DNA of 30,617 nucleotides from an uncultured Caldilinea sp. (GTDB taxonomy: Bacteria > Chloroflexota > Anaerolineae > Caldilineales > Caldilineaceae). The DNA lies in assembly GCF_937128415.1 (NCBI RefSeq), contig NZ_CAKZMJ010000011.1, forward strand, positions 1 through 30,617. The letters are read 5' to 3'. Under the pieces are notes generated by a model that did not search any database, was not told the origin of the DNA, and saw only the letters and a program-made list of their open reading frames with translations. This document shows positions 24,238-30,617 of the stretch, in pieces. The position numbers and the translations under genes were made by a program. Every line of letters begins with the position of its first letter. The first letter of the stretch is position 1.

Positions 24238-24267
24238 GAGGAGAGGGAAAGCCGGCAGCCTCTCCTC
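24238..24267 (-). repeat. Inverted repeat between tpiA and the exosortase operon
   Basis: GAGGAGAGG (24238-24246) pairs with CCTCTCCTC (24259-24267), nine perfect pairs around a twelve-base loop, in the 61-base gap after tpiA. There is no T-run on either strand. It may mark a processing point or an operator-like site ahead of the exosortase gene. Confidence 0.5.
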
Positions 24268-24275
24268 CCCACTTC

Positions 24276-25040
24276 TCAATACAATCCACTCGTGATCTTC
24301 ACCATGGCGGCGTAGCTCTCGACCTTGAGCGAAGCGCCGCCGATCAAGGCGCCGTCGATGTCAGGCTGCGCCATGATTTCGCCGATGTTCTTTTCGTTGG
24401 TGCTGCCGCCGTAGAGAATGCGGATGGCGGCGGCGGCTTCTGCGCCGAACATCTCGCCCACGGTCTTGCGCACCACGCCGCCGCAGATGTCGTTGGCCTG
24501 CTGCGCAGTGGCCGCCTTGCCCGTTCCGATGGCCCAGATCGGTTCGTAGGCGATGATGATCTGCTTCACCTGGTCGGCGGTGAAGCCGGCCAGTGCAGCG
24601 CGCACCTGGCCGCTGACGAAGGCCTGCGTCTCCCCGCGCTCATTCTGCTCCAGCGATTCGCCGACGCAGAGGATCGGCGTCAGTCCCGCCGCTACGGCGC
24701 TGTGCGCTTTCTTGTTGACCGTTTCGTCGGTTTCGGCGAAGTATTGCCGACGTTCGCTGTGGCCGATGATCACATAGGTCGCAAGCCCTTTGAGCATCGG
24801 AGCGCTGATCTCGCCGGTGTAGGCGCCGCTCTCCGCCCAGTGCATGTTTTGCGCGCCGACGGCGATGTTGCTGCCTTTGAGCGTTTCGCTCACCGCAGGG
24901 ATGTCGATGAATGGAGGGCAGACCACGCAATCGACGTTGGCGACGTCGTTGACCTGCTCGCGAATGGCGCGCGCCAGCGTCACCGCTTCGTCGATCGTTT
25001 TGTTCATTTTCCAGTTGCCAGCCATCATGGGCCTGCGCAT
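24276..25040 (-). CDS. tpiA: Triosephosphate isomerase
   Basis: The 254-residue enzyme interconverts dihydroxyacetone phosphate and glyceraldehyde-3-phosphate. Catalytic residues are visible: K11 in AGNWKMN, H94 in VIIGHSERR and E166 in AYEPIWAIGTGK, with the phosphate-binding GGSTNEKNIG near the end. AAGGAG lies before the ATG at 25040. It follows a small unknown gene after 77 bases, at the end of the glycolytic block. Confidence 0.98.
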   Translation of the reverse strand: MRRPMMAGNWKMNKTIDEAVTLARAIREQVNDVANVDCVVCPPFIDIPAVSETLKGSNIAVGAQNMHWAESGAYTGEISAPMLKGLATYVIIGHSERRQYFAETDETVNKKAHSAVAAGLTPILCVGESLEQNERGETQAFVSGQVRAALAGFTADQVKQIIIAYEPIWAIGTGKAATAQQANDICGGVVRKTVGEMFGAEAAAAIRILYGGSTNEKNIGEIMAQPDIDGALIGGASLKVESYAAMVKITSGLY

Positions 25041-25117
25041 ACTATCGCTCCTTCACTGTTTAGGTTGAGAGGCGTCTCATTCGTTGCTCTGACGCGCGCT
25101 GGCTTTCAAGAGTTCGT

Positions 25118-25501
25118 TTAGCGCTTATCGTCCGTTTCTGAGGCGTCGTTTGCTTCAGACGTCGACTCTGCCTGCGCCTGGCGTTCGAGTTCGGCGGCGT
25201 ATTCTTCCGCCGTCAGCCAGCGCCCGCCCTGGACTTCGTAGTGCGTCACCTGTTTTTTGTCGTCGAGCCAGAGCTGCACTTCGACCTGGGCGAAACAGCG
25301 GTTGCGGCCAGAGGTGTGGAGCACCTTGCGCACATAGTAGCCGCCGTTTTCTTCGGCCAGGCTCAGCTCGTTGAGGAGATCGACCTGTCCTTTGATCGGC
25401 TCGCGGCAGCGATGGCTGAAGACATAGATGGGCAGGTAGCGGTCGGCGCCGGGCGGGCCTTTGCCGCGCAGGGCCGCCAGCAATCTTGCAAATAGGTTCA
25501 T
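25118..25501 (-). CDS. Conserved-looking small protein between pgk and tpiA, unknown function
   Basis: The 127-residue product has no membrane span. It has SHRCREPIKGQVDLLNELSL (about 29-48), then a beta-rich stretch VRKVLHTSGRNRCFAQVEVQ and LWLDDKKQVTHYEVQGGRW, with two cysteines in SHRC and NRC contexts. The last 30 residues are acidic and repetitive. AAAGGA precedes the ATG, which lies only six bases after the pgk stop, so it is co-expressed with glycolytic enzymes. I do not recognise the family. Confidence 0.75.
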   Translation of the reverse strand: MNLFARLLAALRGKGPPGADRYLPIYVFSHRCREPIKGQVDLLNELSLAEENGGYYVRKVLHTSGRNRCFAQVEVQLWLDDKKQVTHYEVQGGRWLTAEEYAAELERQAQAESTSEANDASETDDKR

Positions 25502-25507
25502 GGTCCT

Positions 25508-26689
<1,182 letters not shown>

Positions 26690-26710
26690 ACGATGCGTCC
26701 TTTGGAAGGA

Positions 26711-26751
26711 TAAAAAGCGTGGCGCACAGTCAATTCCTGCGCGCCACGCTT
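26711..26751 (-). terminator. Intrinsic terminator between gap and pgk
   Basis: On the minus strand AAGCGTGGCGC (26751-26741) pairs with GCGCCACGCTT (26725-26715), eleven perfect pairs with a fifteen-base loop, followed by a T-run (26716-26712). It ends about 22 bases before the pgk ATG. It would stop gap transcripts or serve as an attenuator for pgk. The loop holds TTGACT, which with TATCCT 15 bases on could be a weak pgk promoter overlapping the terminator. Confidence 0.8.
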
Positions 26752-26794
26752 CGGGCACAATTCACGTCACTCAAGCAGAGACCAGGAAACAGGC

Positions 26795-26859
26795 GATGGA
26801 GAAGCGGGGAGGACGGTCGATGCATCTGAGCTCCTCGCACACCCATCCAATTCTCCATC
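26795..26859 (-). repeat. Long-range inverted repeat in the gap-pgk spacer
   Basis: GATGGAGAA (26795-26803) and TTCTCCATC (26851-26859) are perfect reverse complements 47 bases apart; inside them GCGGGGAG and CTCCTCGC add further pairing. This forms a branched structure after gap and before the intrinsic terminator. The adjoining 26851-26890 is strongly pyrimidine-rich on the plus strand. No gene is supported here. Confidence 0.5.
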
Positions 26860-26896
26860 TCTCCCCTCTCGTTTTCTCTCCTATGCTCTCTGCACC

Positions 26897-27907
<1,011 letters not shown>

Positions 27908-28045
27908 TTGAATCTCTCCTTATCTGGGTAAATGGAAATGTGACATTTTTTTATGATTGCGTCAGCGAGGGTTGCACCTGTTGTCCATCTTATTTGGTCG
28001 ATGTTGCGTCAAAGTACAATCAATCTTATTTTATCATCGTTGGCC

Positions 28046-29418
<1,373 letters not shown>

Positions 29419-29426
29419 AGAGATAT

Positions 29427-29476
29427 GAAAAATCCCCGTCAGGCGCCGACGGATTTCCACCGGCGCTGACGGGGAT
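29427..29476 (-). terminator. Intrinsic terminator directly upstream of yvcK
   Basis: On the minus strand ATCCCCGTCAGCGCC (29476-29462) pairs with GGCGCCTGACGGGGAT (29447-29432), fifteen pairs with one bulged base, followed by five T (29432-29428). It is the strongest stem in this part of the window. It could end transcripts of the upstream coiled-coil gene or attenuate yvcK, whose ATG is only nine bases beyond the T-run. The remaining 126 bases up to 29602 show no gene. Confidence 0.85.
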
Positions 29477-29602
29477 CGACCCTGGCGTCCTCGACGAAAT
29501 GCATCCCTCAGGTCAGACGCAGGTGCTGTTCGTCAGGGGCGCCCAATGAACTGCGTGATGCGCGCCGACGCTAGGAGCGACCGTCTGCGCACAAATGCGT
29601 TG

Positions 29603-30454
29603 TCACCGGGCCATCGGCACGTACAGAATTTGCCCTTCGGTTGCGTCCGCCTGCACCGTGACCTCGATCTCTTCGCTCAGGGTGGCGTGGCCCGCCGTGT
29701 CCACCACGCTGATGGTGTATGCGCCCGGCGCCAGGTTCTCCACCATCACGCCGGCGTCATCCGACACAAACTCGCCGACCAGAGCGCCGTCGGCGTCGGT
29801 CACGCGTATCTTGACGCCGGTCAGGTTGACTTCGTCCGCATCCATCACGCCGTTGCCGTTATGATCGACAAAGAAGAGCACGGCGATGGCGTCCGCCGGC
29901 ACAGAGGCGTCGTTCACAATGATGGAAGGCGCGGCGATGGCGCGCGTCGGCGTCCTGGTGGCGACGGCGCTCCCCTCGATCTTGCGCATAGAAATCAGCG
30001 CCTGGTCGAGCGCAGCGACGAAGACATCGAAGCGCTCCCCTGTAACCGCCAGGCCGGCGACTGCATTCTGCAGATTCGTCAGCGCCGAGTCGTGGTTCTG
30101 GAGTTTGGCCGCGGCGGCGTCGAGCTCGCTGCGGGCGCGGGCCAGCTGGTCGCGCACCTCGGTGACCTGCGACGCAACAATGTCGAGATTTTGGCTGACT
30201 GCGCCGACGTTTTCGCTGACGCGCGCCAGATTGGACTCCATCACCGCCAGGCGTTCGGGCCGGGTGAAATTGAGCGTGCCGCCGTTGATGATCGCCAACA
30301 CCAGCAAGGTGGCCAGTGTGCCCAACACGGCGCCGCCGATCGCCGCAAAGAACATGGACAGCGAATCTTGAGAGGCCGCCTTATACTCCAGCTCCGGGGC
30401 GGAGAGTTTCCGCTCGCTGCTTTTCATGTCAAGGGATTCATTTTGTACGCTCAT
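29603..30454 (-). CDS. Membrane-anchored coiled-coil protein with EF-hand-like loop and beta-sandwich domain
   Basis: The 283-residue product has a short cytoplasmic N-terminus, one membrane span (SMFFAAIGGAVLGTLATLLV, about 33-58) and a long heptad-rich coiled coil (about 70-140: SNLARVSENVGAV, VTEVRDQLARARSELDAAAA). A TRTPTRA linker leads to AVLFFVDHNGNGVMDADEV, which contains a DxNxNGxxDxxE calcium-type loop, then an SdrD-B/carboxypeptidase-regulatory-like sandwich ending LAPGAYTISVVD. The ATG at 30454 follows AAGGAG. The outside domain probably faces the cell surface; function unknown. Confidence 0.8.
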   Translation of the reverse strand: MSVQNESLDMKSSERKLSAPELEYKAASQDSLSMFFAAIGGAVLGTLATLLVLAIINGGTLNFTRPERLAVMESNLARVSENVGAVSQNLDIVASQVTEVRDQLARARSELDAAAAKLQNHDSALTNLQNAVAGLAVTGERFDVFVAALDQALISMRKIEGSAVATRTPTRAIAAPSIIVNDASVPADAIAVLFFVDHNGNGVMDADEVNLTGVKIRVTDADGALVGEFVSDDAGVMVENLAPGAYTISVVDTAGHATLSEEIEVTVQADATEGQILYVPMAR

Positions 30455-30617
30455 AATGCTCCTTCGAGTCAACTTTCAAGGTCGTCGATCCTCTGCAACA
30501 TCCGCCACAAGCTCTGTCACAGAAGTCGATGACGGCCTTCCGAATATGCGAATGCTTTTTCATCTTATCACAATTGGCGCTCTGTATGCCATAATGACGA
30601 GATTGAAAAAGTAAAAT
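30455..30617. other. Upstream region without a recognisable gene
   Basis: These 163 bases hold the ribosome-binding site of the coiled-coil gene and an AT-rich end, including TAAGAT on the minus strand near 30570, but no paired -35 box at proper spacing. I see no coding sequence on either strand here. Confidence 0.5.

Overview
This is chromosomal DNA from a GC-rich bacterium (about 60% G+C by eye). Gene content and protein style suggest a member of the Chloroflexota, probably Caldilineae/Anaerolineae. The phylum call is an inference: it rests on the look of the proteins (a YvcK with two N-terminal membrane spans, a long-form transaldolase, zinc-type S14, S4 and L36) and not on a database search. 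I see no tRNA, rRNA, CRISPR array, insertion sequence or prophage.

Positions 1-18369 are a giant ribosomal-protein superoperon on the + strand: the end of tuf, then S10-L3-L4-L23-L2-S19-L22-S3-L16-L29-S17-L14-L24-L5-S14-S8-L6-L18-S5-L30-L15-SecY-Adk-Map-L36-S13-S11-S4-RpoA-L17-TruA-L13-S9. This fuses the classical S10, spc, alpha and L13-S9 operons. The order is canonical, except that infA is absent from its usual place between map and rpmJ. Most genes lie 2-30 bases apart. Almost every spacer longer than about 80 bases holds a well-formed RNA hairpin or, in the rpsJ-rplC spacer, a tandem repeat. Two of these hairpins look like intrinsic terminators or attenuators (tuf-rpsJ and rpsN-rpsH) and one is a very long 18-bp stem (rpsK-rpsD).

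Positions 18370-21276 hold a strong hairpin after rpsI, a divergent MogA/MoaB-like protein (+), a long-form transaldolase (-), thioredoxin (+, with a good sigma-70 promoter and an intrinsic terminator), and a 57-residue two-span membrane protein with a perfect Shine-Dalgarno.

Positions 21329-24214 (-) form a compact four-gene operon, read in the order exosortase (Cys/Arg/His triad intact), EpsI-like protein, NTF2-like lipoprotein, and a membrane HEAAH metallopeptidase. This is the most unusual unit in the window: a putative protein-sorting system for the cell surface combined with a possible intramembrane protease.

Positions 24276-29418 (-) form a central-carbon block, read yvcK, gap, pgk, a conserved-looking small protein, tpiA. 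The YvcK/GpsA-type gluconeogenesis factor precedes three consecutive triose-phase glycolysis enzymes. Intrinsic terminators sit directly upstream of yvcK and of pgk, so transcript levels of these neighbours may be set by attenuation or partial read-through. The window ends with a membrane-anchored coiled-coil protein with an EF-hand-like loop and a beta-sandwich repeat (29603-30454, -), and 163 bases of upstream DNA without a gene.
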